Shown piece after piece: positions 26,301 to 34,605 of a DNA stretch of 64,000 nt. A program made the position numbers and the translations under genes. Location of the stretch: NCBI GenBank assembly GCA_900768685.1, contig CAAGDX010000005.1:1-64000 (forward strand), read 5' to 3'. The notes below the pieces were generated by a model. It saw only the letters and a list, made by a program, of their open reading frames with translations, was not told the origin of the DNA and made no database searches. The stretch's first letter is position 1, and every line of letters starts with the position of its first letter. Origin of the DNA: Bacteroidales bacterium. GTDB taxonomy: Bacteria > Bacteroidota > Bacteroidia > Bacteroidales > Muribaculaceae.

Positions 26301-28937
26301 AAAGTCAATAGGTGTGAAATCTGCAGAACCCACAATGTTTCTGGTGAGTATGTTGCTGATATTGTGTTGAGCCGTCATAAAGCCGCGATTGTACTCGGAA
26401 AGGAAAATGTTTTCACCACCCAAAATTCCTTCGTAAGACAAGGCATGAGGATATGTGCGGCGGAGACCGGAAGGACGAGTGCAACCGTGGAAATTCACGT
26501 TCATCTGATATTTTGCAGTGAGTTTAAGCAACAGTTCCATGCGTTCCGCCGTTTCGCGTGAGTCATCTTCCCAGAAGTCTATTTTTATTCCGGAAACGCC
26601 CCATTCTTTCCATTTTCTGAGGGTTGCGTCCATGTTTGCAGTGGAGAAGGTAGTTGTGTTTGCAAGTCTGGAGTCACCCCAAAGGAGAACCTTAACGCCT
26701 TTTGACACAGCGTATTTAACGGTGTTGCGGATTGTCGTTTCGTTCCATCCGCCATCTACAAGAACGTATTTCCATCCCATACGTGCAGCCATGTCTATGT
26801 ATTTTTTGTCTGCATCAAACCTTGAAAGACTGCCGTAGCCTTTATTTTCAGAGCCGCCCCAGTCCCAAGAAGATGTGCCTGTTTCTATCCAGGACATATC
26901 TGTCACTATTGACGGTTTACAGAGGTTTTCCTGCATTGTGGAAGCAAAAATTGTTGCCAAATCGCCTATTTGCAGTGTACGCCACGGTGTTTCCACCGGC
27001 AGTTTCACGGTAAGATTGTTTTTTACGTCTTCTTTGTATGTTTGATAGGTATCACCGGCATGTTGCCACATCAGGCAACCTGTGGGTGAAGCATACGTTT
27101 TAATAAGCGAAACAGAGTATGTGCCAACGTTTTCTGCCTCACTGATAAGTATATTCTGGTTGCCTGAACCAACCAGCACCGGAGAATTAAAACGCGGGTC
27201 GCTCTCGTCTGTCACAGCTGTATTCCAGTCCGTAAATTCGCCATAAACGTCGTATTTGCCATAATATGCTTCGTATGCAACATTCTTTGGTCCATTTTTG
27301 TGAGTGTGGAATTTGCATCCGAGAATGTACTTGAAACTTGTGAGATTAACTGCAGATGCTTCATCTGTGATTATAATACTCGTTTTGCCGTTTTGACTTG
27401 GAATGGCATACCTGAAAGCCACACCGTCGTTAGAGGCACGGAAAATGATGTCAAACGGTTGTCCGGCAGAAGTTTGAGTGTGAAGAGTGAGTTCACGGCT
27501 ATTATTCACGTATGTGCTTGTCTTGCCGGAGGGTAGATAGTATGTTTCGTTAATATCACGTCTTGCCACACTGTTTAGCGTAAGGTTTTGACTGTAATTC
27601 ACAGCATCTGAAATAAGTCCCAGCGGTGACTTGTTGATAACCCATTCATTGTTGCTGATAACCTTATAATAGGCTTTGCCGCCCTCAATAGTGGTGACAA
27701 CACCTATTTTCCCGTTTGGTGACCATACCTCATTGTAAGTATTGGCTTTCGGGGCATCGGAGTTTGCAAAAGGAGTGGTTTGCAGCAGCATTGTTTGGTC
27801 GTCAAGGTTTATGCGTGCATAGAGTGTAACTCCGCGATACTCAACAGGTAATGCATAACTTGAAGTAACGTTGTAAACGTCTGCCCGACAAAGAATATTA
27901 GTGTTTATTCCTATAGTTTGGTTGCTTGCGGAGCCTGCATAGCGGTGTTTGTCGGAGTCTGCGGCATTGCCTGCGGCACGAGAAGTGAAAGCAAATGCAG
28001 GTGTAGAAAGTGATGAAACGTTTGGCACGATAGTAGCGTAATAGCAGTTATCCGCTGCCACATATTTTATTTTTTCACCGCTGCCACGGTCATCCCACGT
28101 CATTCCGTTCACAGTTCCCACAAGGTAAAGATTCGGGTGTGACGGCTTGATAGTCAGTGCTTTTGTGCTCCTGTCAAATGTAACGTCAAATGCACCTTCT
28201 TTTTCCGTGAAAAGCGCTAATTCCGCACCCTTGGTGAGCGTTTGAGTTCCGTTTTCAAGTTTTACGGAAGAGGTAAGTCCATAACGCTCCGCATTTATCA
28301 CAGTCCACTGGTTTCCGTTAGCGGCAGAGACGTAGTAATAGCACTTATTGGAAGAATCCGCTTTCTGGAAAGACATTGGCAGTTCCGTTCCGGAATATTG
28401 CTGACTTGTCCCTATTCGGTTCAGTTCCACGGAAATATCCTGTGGTTTGCCGTCTTTCATGTTTCGGAGCAAATACATTCTTTCCGGAGTGTAACTGCTA
28501 TTCACGTTTATTGTTCCTGCGGCAAGGTCTATAGTGAGCAAGTAAGCACCTGAAGCATCGGGTAGTGCATAGTCTGTCACGGTGCCGGTAGCCGCTTTTA
28601 ATGTTTTGGTTTGTCCGTTACTGAATCTCACGATTGAGCTTTCCGGACATCCATAAACCTTTTTCGTGGATTGGTCCGCATAGCCTGTAGTTTCTGCCAA
28701 GCGGAAATTGCCGAAGTATTTGCCGGTGTTGTTTCCACTTGAATCCATTACTCTGTACACCAGTGCCTGGTATTTTCCGCCACCGAGATTTGCACATTTC
28801 ACGGCATTGTCGTAACTCCAAGTCATATTGCTGATGTTTCCCACAACGTATAGGTTTGTAGGATAAGCACTAAGTGAGTAAACCCCAAATAGCACCATAG
28901 CAAAAAATGCAATAAGTTTTGTGCTATACTTTCTCAT
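23364..28937 (-). CDS. Giant secreted GH97 glycoside hydrolase with SusE/F-like modules, CBM and T9SS-type tail
   Basis: 1857 residues with a signal peptide (MRKYSTKLIAFFAMVLFGVYSLSA). Three SusE/F-like repeats (each opening NLYVVGN, MYLLRN or NLYLVGT) fill about residues 25-390. GH97 spans about 400-1060: N-terminal SPNGKIGVVTTIEGGKAYY, then the barrel with YVLVDGGW, GVSGIKIDFWEDD (D787) and LSYEGILGGEN (E836). An Asp at the KIDF position is the nucleophile in retaining GH97 galactosidases, so a retaining mechanism is inferred. A CBM35/6-like domain follows (TTYEAESSA...WSPDIDRI), then four or five more SusE/F-like repeats, and a tail GLYIVKAGNKVEKVIVK. No susC/susD genes are nearby. Substrate: alpha-glycan or alpha-galactoside, unresolved. 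Confidence 0.9.
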   Translation of the reverse strand: MRKYSTKLIAFFAMVLFGVYSLSAYPTNLYVVGNISNMTWSYDNAVKCANLGGGKYQALVYRVMDSSGNNTGKYFGNFRLAETTGYADQSTKKVYGCPESSIVRFSNGQTKTLKAATGTVTDYALPDASGAYLLTIDLAAGTINVNSSYTPERMYLLRNMKDGKPQDISVELNRIGTSQQYSGTELPMSFQKADSSNKCYYYVSAANGNQWTVINAERYGLTSSVKLENGTQTLTKGAELALFTEKEGAFDVTFDRSTKALTIKPSHPNLYLVGTVNGMTWDDRGSGEKIKYVAADNCYYATIVPNVSSLSTPAFAFTSRAAGNAADSDKHRYAGSASNQTIGINTNILCRADVYNVTSSYALPVEYRGVTLYARINLDDQTMLLQTTPFANSDAPKANTYNEVWSPNGKIGVVTTIEGGKAYYKVISNNEWVINKSPLGLISDAVNYSQNLTLNSVARRDINETYYLPSGKTSTYVNNSRELTLHTQTSAGQPFDIIFRASNDGVAFRYAIPSQNGKTSIIITDEASAVNLTSFKYILGCKFHTHKNGPKNVAYEAYYGKYDVYGEFTDWNTAVTDESDPRFNSPVLVGSGNQNILISEAENVGTYSVSLIKTYASPTGCLMWQHAGDTYQTYKEDVKNNLTVKLPVETPWRTLQIGDLATIFASTMQENLCKPSIVTDMSWIETGTSSWDWGGSENKGYGSLSRFDADKKYIDMAARMGWKYVLVDGGWNETTIRNTVKYAVSKGVKVLLWGDSRLANTTTFSTANMDATLRKWKEWGVSGIKIDFWEDDSRETAERMELLLKLTAKYQMNVNFHGCTRPSGLRRTYPHALSYEGILGGENIFLSEYNRGFMTAQHNISNILTRNIVGSADFTPIDFAMVSGRLDQNFSFAQALGLAVAYENGILHVAESYQHLLPYGPAVITKRIPAAWDESRLLEGAVSKYLTIARRKGNDWWLAGLTVSPRTANISLSSLLPAGKTYTAYIYRDGDKRNKIIVEKKSVTSATTLSIAEIDGGGFLIQISENANLEMPQTETTYEAESSANELTSGLNVKTVTGNETLFTSGNKLVGQFGKGEKIVFKGINVPKDGFYTVTIYYTTKDDRTAECLVNGTSIGTLTFGGNGVDYTMANASWKHIDVPFKAGSNNTLTLISPSGGWSPDIDRITVCARQTANINTAVPDNLYVVGSVLNSQAWKDTYTEADVFKCYNAGNGIFYVNLWTSNTANEFTFSSALGDKATVLANRYAASGAKTTLQPGTTTLFTQTPEAGTYNFVLPKANTMYYATINIKNCTISVRERSDTEFPDVMYMVHSTNAQGVWNREDASQVALRNSNGEYVFKNVHIVKEADYQSGWYCFVSSPTGYNGCTKDNFYGTKTSEAGKTNIFPGDDITLNRSTNATSSWTPYGVYDFVVSAKTNKITITGVTSFPEDLYLVGNVNERTYSSKGEELIKCHNAGNGIYYATISYAASSDDGTFYFTSNCNDPTNSIYKYSGNSASETVTMGESKTCGPALLNTSSNYKLSATGKYYATIDLKNGTLTLGNEPNILYLVRNKGLGEIYDCNWNLFDDSNVLVKTAPLQYAAKGIVLPEEKFTGKSYFCFTSVLPRTDVSPTAWNTVKLDRWGENEAAVPELLTGYIKNDREVCYSIASGRYNIIVDLNVNTILLYSADTEDYEGYKIRLVNGRAADYSYNGTLLTHSYKDGMEYYVADFVPDWNIGATTEWPQLLLEKDGCILMHGMQGSDCITDSYREISTDKSFTGRTYINPDKGPFQGLTVKVENGSLWMYMSKESTGVENVSSDTEITIESGIGYIKVSGTDVYTITTLSGITTVSASATTNVAPGLYIVKAGNKVEKVIVK

Positions 28938-29111
28938 TTTGTGATTTGTATATGTTAATTTGATTTGTGAAGTAATTAGTTATTTGTTCGTAAAAGTTTG
29001 AATTGTAGAGAAAACCGTGGTATAATGAAAAACCGGGATATCGTATAATTTCTCAGTTAACAAAAATCTTGATTTTTCACCATTTCCACAATGATTTTCC
29101 TCTTTAAACCG

Positions 29112-29119
29112 CAAATATA
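29112..29119 (-). promoter_or_regulatory. -7 box TATATTTG for the GH97 gene
   Basis: Minus-strand TAnnTTTG about 175 bases upstream of the start codon, implying a long leader. No clear -33 TTG. Confidence 0.4.
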
Positions 29120-29216
29120 TAAAGAATTGGCAGATTAAATATTATAATTAGTTGCTATTAACAAATATTTAGAAAAAAATCACTTATTCAACAAGATATG
29201 TCAGAAATAGAAAAAG

Positions 29217-29247
29217 TTGTGGAATCCAAAAAAAGTTATTACCTTTG
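29217..29247 (+). promoter_or_regulatory. Promoter for guaB
   Basis: TTG at 29217-29219, 20 bases, then TACCTTTG at 29240-29247; the leader is about 25-30 bases. Confidence 0.65.
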
Positions 29248-29280
29248 TACGCAATAAAATAATAACCACGAATTACTGTT

Positions 29281-30765
29281 ATGTCTTTTATTGCTGACAA
29301 AGTAAAAATGGATGGACTCACTTACGATGATGTCCTCCTCATTCCGGCTTATTCGGAAGTATTACCATCTCAAGTATCTCTCAAAACAAAGTTTTCCCGA
29401 AACATCAGCCTTAATGTTCCTATTGTGTCTGCCGCTATGGACACTGTTACGGAGCAACAACTTGCTATTGCTATAGCTCGTGAAGGCGGTATCGGCGTAA
29501 TCCACAAAAACATGTCTATCGCAGAGCAGGCTCGCCAGGTGCATGCCGTGAAACGTGCTGAAAACGGTATGATTTACGACCCTGTCACTATCAAACGCGG
29601 CTCTACAGTTGCGGATGCTCTCAAGATGATGGAAGAATATCATATCGGTGGTATTCCTGTGGTTGATGACGAAAAACACCTTGTGGGAATTGTCACTAAC
29701 CGTGACCTGCGTTTTGAGCGTGACCTTAACAAACTCATTGACGATGTGATGACTAAGGATAACCTTATCACCACTAATCAATCCACGGATTTGGAACAGG
29801 CGGCACAAATCCTCCAGCAGCACAAAATAGAAAAACTTCCTGTGGTAGATTCCGACGGCAAACTTATCGGACTTGTCACATACAAGGACATCACTAAGGC
29901 TAAGGACAAACCTAATGCTTGCAAAGATTCTCTCGGACGTCTCCGTGTGGCAGCAGGCGTGGGTGTAACTGCAGACAGTATGCAGCGTGTAGATGCTCTC
30001 GTGGCAGCAGGTGTTGACGCTATCGTGATAGACACTGCTCACGGGCACAGCAAGGGCGTTGTGGGCGTGCTTCGTGCTGTGAAAGCGAAATATCCGCAGA
30101 TAGACGTGGTTGTGGGTAATATCGCTACCGGTGAGGCTGCAAAATATCTTGTGGAAAATGGTGCCGACGGTGTAAAAGTCGGTATCGGTCCGGGTTCTAT
30201 TTGCACCACGCGTATTATTGCCGGCGTGGGTGTTCCGCAACTTTCTGCCGTTTATGACGTGGCAAAAGCACTTGAAGGTACGGGAGTGCCTCTGATTGCA
30301 GACGGTGGTATCCGCTATTCCGGTGATATCGTGAAAGCCCTCGCGGCGGGAGCATATTCCGTGATGCTTGGCGGTATGCTTGCCGGCGTGGAAGAATCTC
30401 CGGGCGACACTATTATATTTAATGGTAGAAAATACAAGTCATACCGTGGTATGGGTTCTCTGGAGGCTATGGAAAAAGGTTCGAAGGACCGCTATTTCCA
30501 GGCAGGAGAAACAGACACGAAAAAACTCGTGCCGGAAGGCATTGCTGCTCGTGTGCCATACAAGGGTACTCTCTTTGAAGTTGTATATCAGATGCTTGGC
30601 GGCTTAAGAGCAGGCATGGGTTACTGTGGTGCTCCTGATATTGAACGTCTCCATGGTGCACAGTTCACTCGCATCACAAATGCCGGTGTGGCTGAAAGTC
30701 ACCCTCACGATGTGGCTATCACTTCCGAGGCTCCAAACTACAGTGCTTCAGACAGATTCCATTGA
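29281..30765 (+). CDS. guaB: Inosine-5'-monophosphate dehydrogenase
   Basis: 494 residues. It oxidises IMP to XMP, the committed step to GMP. Catalytic Cys308 is in GIGPGSICTTR, the IMP/NAD loop is present (VIDTAHGHSKGV, GGIRYSGDI), and two CBS domains sit between about residues 95 and 215 (MTKDNLITTNQSTDLEQA). The flap (KGSKDRYFQ) and C-terminal SEAPNYS are normal. It is monocistronic, with its own promoter and terminator. Confidence 0.97.
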   Translation: MSFIADKVKMDGLTYDDVLLIPAYSEVLPSQVSLKTKFSRNISLNVPIVSAAMDTVTEQQLAIAIAREGGIGVIHKNMSIAEQARQVHAVKRAENGMIYDPVTIKRGSTVADALKMMEEYHIGGIPVVDDEKHLVGIVTNRDLRFERDLNKLIDDVMTKDNLITTNQSTDLEQAAQILQQHKIEKLPVVDSDGKLIGLVTYKDITKAKDKPNACKDSLGRLRVAAGVGVTADSMQRVDALVAAGVDAIVIDTAHGHSKGVVGVLRAVKAKYPQIDVVVGNIATGEAAKYLVENGADGVKVGIGPGSICTTRIIAGVGVPQLSAVYDVAKALEGTGVPLIADGGIRYSGDIVKALAAGAYSVMLGGMLAGVEESPGDTIIFNGRKYKSYRGMGSLEAMEKGSKDRYFQAGETDTKKLVPEGIAARVPYKGTLFEVVYQMLGGLRAGMGYCGAPDIERLHGAQFTRITNAGVAESHPHDVAITSEAPNYSASDRFH

Positions 30766-30789
30766 TAATCTCATATCTGATAAATACAA

Positions 30790-30821
30790 TAAAGGCTGCC
30801 TGAACATCAGGCAGCCTTTAA
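30790..30821. terminator. Intrinsic terminator after guaB
   Basis: TAAAGGCTGCCTG-AACAT-CAGGCAGCCTTTA, a near-perfect 13-bp stem between convergent guaB and the peptidase gene. Confidence 0.8.
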
Positions 30822-30861
30822 TATGTTTTTACGATTGAATTATAAAAAGAATTATATTTTC

Positions 30862-30886
30862 AGTTGACTATAATTTGTAGTCAACT
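30862..30886. repeat. 9-bp inverted repeat
   Basis: AGTTGACTA-TAATTTG-TAGTCAACT, 22 bp beyond the minus-strand peptidase stop. It lacks a T-run on the minus strand, so a terminator role is uncertain. Confidence 0.5.
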
Positions 30887-30907
30887 CTCAGTCTTTATTT
30901 TGAAAAT

Positions 30908-32995
30908 TTACTTTATAATACCATCGCGGCGGAGAAGAGCGTCAATAGTGGGTTCTTGACCGCGGAAACGGCGATAAAGTTCTGCAGGGTTTTCAGTGCC
31001 ACCGCGTTTGAGGACGTTATTGAGGAAAGACTGTGCTGTGGCGTGGTCGAAGATGCCGTTTTGCTTGAAGAGTGCAAATGCGTCGGCATCAAGAACTTCA
31101 GCCCATTTGTAGCTGTAGTAGCCTGCTGCGTAGCCGCCGGAGAAGATGTGGGTGAAAGTAGTGGAGAACATAGTGCCTTCAACCGGTGCAAACACTGCTA
31201 CACGCTTGTATGCATCACGTTCAAACTGCTCTGCATCGCCTTCAAACGGTTTTGTGAGGCTGTGGTATGCCATATCGGTGAGTCCGAACATCAACTGGCG
31301 AACACAAGAGTATGCGGCACCGTAGCGACTGGAAGCAATGAGTTTATCTACCATTTCCTGTGGAATAGGTTCTCCTGTCTGATAGTGGCGAGCAAAACCG
31401 TCAAGGAATTCTTTTTCCGTGAGATAGTTTTCATTAAACTGTGATGGGAGTTCCACAAAGTCGCGGTAAACGTTTGTGCCGGAGAGTGAACTGTAGTGAC
31501 AGTCTGAGAGCAGTCCGTGGAGTGCGTGACCGAACTCGTGGAGGAATGTTTCCACCTCGTAAGGAGTGAGGAGTGACGGTTTGTCGCCCGTAGGCTTGGT
31601 GAAATTCATCACAATGGTTACGAGTGGACGGTGGTTAACTCCGTCTTTGTCAATGTATTGGCTTGTGAATTCCGTCATCCATGCACCTGCACGTTTTGTG
31701 GCACGAGGGAAGAAGTCCGTGTAAATAACGCCAACGAATTTGCCGTCAGGGTCTGTAACCTCAAATGCTTTTACGTCAGGGTGATAGACCTCGATATCAG
31801 GGTTATAAGTGAATTTGATGCCGTAAAGACGAGTGGCAAGTCCGAATACACCGTCAATAACATTGTTCAGTTCAAAGTAAGGACGCATTTCCTCTTCGTC
31901 GTAAGAGTATTTTGCATTTTTGAGTTTGTTGCTGTAGAAGCTATAGTCCCAGGCATTGATAGTCATGTCCTTACCTTCAATTTCTGAAGCATACTGTGCA
32001 AGTTCTGCAAGTTCTGCTTGAGCGGCAGGCATATATGCATCGCAGAGTTGGTTGAGGAGGTTCATCACGTTTTCCGGGGTTTGAGCCATAGTTCTCTGCA
32101 GAGAGTGGCGAGAATAGCAGTCCGCACCGAGGAGGTTTGCCATTTCACGGCGAGCGTCAACAATACGAGTAAGCACGGGGATATTGTTGTATTCGCCTTT
32201 CATGTTACGTCCGCTATAGAGGCGGTACATTTTTTCACGAAGGTCTTGGCGTGTGGAGGTTTTCAAGAACTGCATATACACCGGCTGGTCCAGAGTGAAG
32301 AGGTATTCACCTTCTCTGCCGTTTTCTTTTGCAGCGAGAGCGGCAGCCTCAACGGCACTTTCCGGCAGACCTGCAAGGTCGTCGGCAGTGAGCCAAATCT
32401 GGTAAGTGTTTAGTTCGCGGAGAGCGTTTTGACCGAAAACAGTGGTTAGTTCAGAGAGTTCGGCACTGAGTTTGCGGAATGTTTCGCGGTCTTCGCCTTG
32501 GAGGTTTGCACCGGAGAGAGCAAAAGAATCGTAAGTGTTTTGGAGGAGCATAGCCTGCTCAACGCCAAGGTTGAGGTTGTCCTTGTTTTCATACACAGCC
32601 TTTACTCTTTCCCAGAGTTTTTCGTTGAGAATGATGGAAGTGCTGTATTCAGAGAGTTTGGGAGTCACTTCCGTCATAATCTGCATCATTTCCTCATCGC
32701 AGAGAGAAGAAGTGAGCGGATAGAACACGTTCAGCACTCTTGTGAGGTCTTTGCCTACGTTTTCAAGTGCTTCAACAGTGTTTTCAAACGTTGGTGCTTC
32801 CGGATTGTTACAGATAGCGTCTATTTCAGCATTAGCGAGGCTGATACCGCGGTCGATAGCCGGGATATAGTGAGCCTTTTCTATTTTGCTGAAAGGGATA
32901 GTGCCGTGAGGCGTGTCAAAAGGAGCGAAAAATGGATTTTCTGCATTAGCCATAATAGTAGCCGTTAATGCGATTGTGCAAATAAGTTTACGCAT
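30908..32995 (-). CDS. dcp: M3 family metallopeptidase, peptidyl-dipeptidase Dcp-like
   Basis: 695 residues. Zinc motif HEFGH (H486, E487, H490) in TFLHEFGHALHGLL, with the usual GYYSYKWAEVLDADAF region near the C-terminus. A signal peptide (MRKLICTIALTATIMANA) predicts a periplasmic enzyme that removes C-terminal dipeptides. It begins 31 bp after the DUF4377-like lipoprotein gene, with no terminator between them, so it may be the last gene of the efflux operon, though a functional link is not evident. Confidence 0.93.
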   Translation of the reverse strand: MRKLICTIALTATIMANAENPFFAPFDTPHGTIPFSKIEKAHYIPAIDRGISLANAEIDAICNNPEAPTFENTVEALENVGKDLTRVLNVFYPLTSSLCDEEMMQIMTEVTPKLSEYSTSIILNEKLWERVKAVYENKDNLNLGVEQAMLLQNTYDSFALSGANLQGEDRETFRKLSAELSELTTVFGQNALRELNTYQIWLTADDLAGLPESAVEAAALAAKENGREGEYLFTLDQPVYMQFLKTSTRQDLREKMYRLYSGRNMKGEYNNIPVLTRIVDARREMANLLGADCYSRHSLQRTMAQTPENVMNLLNQLCDAYMPAAQAELAELAQYASEIEGKDMTINAWDYSFYSNKLKNAKYSYDEEEMRPYFELNNVIDGVFGLATRLYGIKFTYNPDIEVYHPDVKAFEVTDPDGKFVGVIYTDFFPRATKRAGAWMTEFTSQYIDKDGVNHRPLVTIVMNFTKPTGDKPSLLTPYEVETFLHEFGHALHGLLSDCHYSSLSGTNVYRDFVELPSQFNENYLTEKEFLDGFARHYQTGEPIPQEMVDKLIASSRYGAAYSCVRQLMFGLTDMAYHSLTKPFEGDAEQFERDAYKRVAVFAPVEGTMFSTTFTHIFSGGYAAGYYSYKWAEVLDADAFALFKQNGIFDHATAQSFLNNVLKRGGTENPAELYRRFRGQEPTIDALLRRDGIIK

Positions 32996-33026
32996 ATTAT
33001 TTTAAGTGGTTTATAATTTATGTTCT

Positions 33027-33407
33027 TTATGTTGGAATAGGACCAACGGGAGTTTCACCTTCAACTCTTGTTTCAGAGAGGATTGTTTCAAGTTCGTAAT
33101 ACACATCTATTTCGTTGCCGTCTTTGTCTGCAACGTGTATTTCCTTGATTCGGAGGCGATATTCATAGCCTTCCTTGTAGTTAAAACCAAGAATTTCACC
33201 CGGCTGGAGATAAAGTTTTGCTCCGGTGGCTTCCACGGTGATATCCATGCAGGACTTGCTGCTTGAGCCTGTTCCGATAGTTTTGAGTTGACTTGCCACT
33301 TTCACGGTGAGAATCTTCGGAGAGCCTTTCTCGTCATCGCCGCCGCAAGAAGTCACGGTGAGTGCGGCAAAGAGCATAATTGATAAAATCTTTAGATACT
33401 TAATCAT
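33027..33407 (-). CDS. Small lipoprotein, DUF4377-like
   Basis: 126 residues. A lipoprotein signal (MIKYLKILSIMLFAALTVTSCGG) gives a predicted Cys anchor at residue 21. The domain carries CMDITVE, LQPGEILGFNYKEGYEYRLRIKEIHV and a YYELETILSE end, resembling DUF4377, whose function is unknown. It starts 13 bp after the TolC-like gene and is likely in the efflux operon. Confidence 0.75.
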   Translation of the reverse strand: MIKYLKILSIMLFAALTVTSCGGDDEKGSPKILTVKVASQLKTIGTGSSSKSCMDITVEATGAKLYLQPGEILGFNYKEGYEYRLRIKEIHVADKDGNEIDVYYELETILSETRVEGETPVGPIPT

Positions 33408-33420
33408 TTTTAATAGATAT

Positions 33421-34605
33421 TTACTTGTTTAAGACCGTTTTGAGACGGTTAAGTTTAGTCAAAGCCGTATAATAATTATAACGTAAATCCTGGTATTCAC
33501 ATTGTGCATCAATGAAATAATTTATTTCCTGGATGTACGTAAACAGGTTTATTTCGCCGCCGTCAAGTGCCTTACGGAGCAGTTCCAGTTGTGCCGTGCC
33601 GCTAAGGATTCCGGAGTAGTCGTCAATCTGTGAGGCAAGCGAGAGCAGGGTGCGTCGCTGTTCCCTCATCTGCGAGAGTGCTGCAATCTTAGCGGAAACA
33701 CCTTTAGCCTCGTAGGCTGCTTTTTCACTGATGGCAGCGGCTTTCACATGCTTTTTGGAGAAAAACGGCAGTGACATGGAGAGCGAAAAGCCGTGGAAGT
33801 TCTGTCCTTCTTCGCGTTCAAATTCGTAGCCAACGGAAAATGACGGAAGTCCCTGCATTTTTGCAGCCTGAATATTGTTTTCAGCCACATTTGCCATTGC
33901 GGAATAATATGCCACGCCCGGGTCACGGTCTATGAGTGATTCGTATTCCGCCTCGCTCAGCACATAGTCTTGCGGGTAGTCGCTGAGGTTTCTGAGCAAG
34001 TTTATTGCTTCCCTGTCTGTTGTGAGAGATTCCAGCCTTGCGAGTGCGGATTCACATTTGAGTTCACAGTCGGCAAGTTGGCGATTTACACGGAGTCGCT
34101 CTATTTTCACTTTGTTCAGTTCCAAAATAGACACTTCGCCTTGAGAGTATGCCTCTGCATACTTTTCCAGGAGCCTGTCCATATTGTGTTTGACGCTTTC
34201 AAAGTATGAATAGTTGCATTTAGCCGCAATAAAATCTATCATGCACAGACGTACTTCCATTACCTTGTCAAGATAAGTGGCGGCATAAAGTTCTGAAAGT
34301 GCGGCTTTTACGGATTTTGTTTTTTTGCTTCTCGCCTTGTAAAGTCCGGGCCAGTCAAAAGTTTGCGATATGCCTATTCCGAATTTGTTTCCGTCTTGTC
34401 CCCAAAAGTGCTGTCCGGAAATTTCCGGGTCGGCAAGATTGTTTTCAGCGGCAACGGCTTCCAAAGTAGCATTGTTTTCCGCATTTACAGCCTCTATTTC
34501 CGGGTTTGAAGCCACTATGCGAGCCAAAATATCGTCAAAACTTTGTGCTGATACATTCAGAGCGGCAAAAGCACATAAAACTGTGATATATATAAATTTT
34601 TTCAT
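33421..34605 (-). CDS. TolC-family outer-membrane efflux protein (CusC/CzcC-like)
   Basis: 394 residues with a signal peptide (MKKFIYITVLCAFAALNVSA). Two long alpha-helical hairpin repeats typical of outer-membrane efflux proteins are visible (AENNATLEAVAAENNLADPEISG; KVKIERLRVNRQLADCEL). It forms the outer-membrane exit duct of a tripartite pump. Its ATG overlaps the stop of the RND gene (ATGA, 34602-34605), implying translational coupling. Confidence 0.9.
   Translation of the reverse strand: MKKFIYITVLCAFAALNVSAQSFDDILARIVASNPEIEAVNAENNATLEAVAAENNLADPEISGQHFWGQDGNKFGIGISQTFDWPGLYKARSKKTKSVKAALSELYAATYLDKVMEVRLCMIDFIAAKCNYSYFESVKHNMDRLLEKYAEAYSQGEVSILELNKVKIERLRVNRQLADCELKCESALARLESLTTDREAINLLRNLSDYPQDYVLSEAEYESLIDRDPGVAYYSAMANVAENNIQAAKMQGLPSFSVGYEFEREEGQNFHGFSLSMSLPFFSKKHVKAAAISEKAAYEAKGVSAKIAALSQMREQRRTLLSLASQIDDYSGILSGTAQLELLRKALDGGEINLFTYIQEINYFIDAQCEYQDLRYNYYTALTKLNRLKTVLNK

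Larger units (their letters stand above)
28938..29280. other. Divergent intergenic region between the GH97 gene and guaB
   Basis: 343 AT-rich bases holding the two outward promoters listed separately. I see no ORF, repeat or RNA gene. Confidence 0.6.

Noticed and set aside
23364..28937. A polysaccharide utilisation locus around the GH97 gene
   Set aside because: No susC/susD-like, regulator or further hydrolase genes adjoin it; the neighbours are phosphate uptake and guaB.
29362..30240. 292-codon minus-strand frame opposite guaB
   Set aside because: Antisense shadow of a strongly conserved gene.
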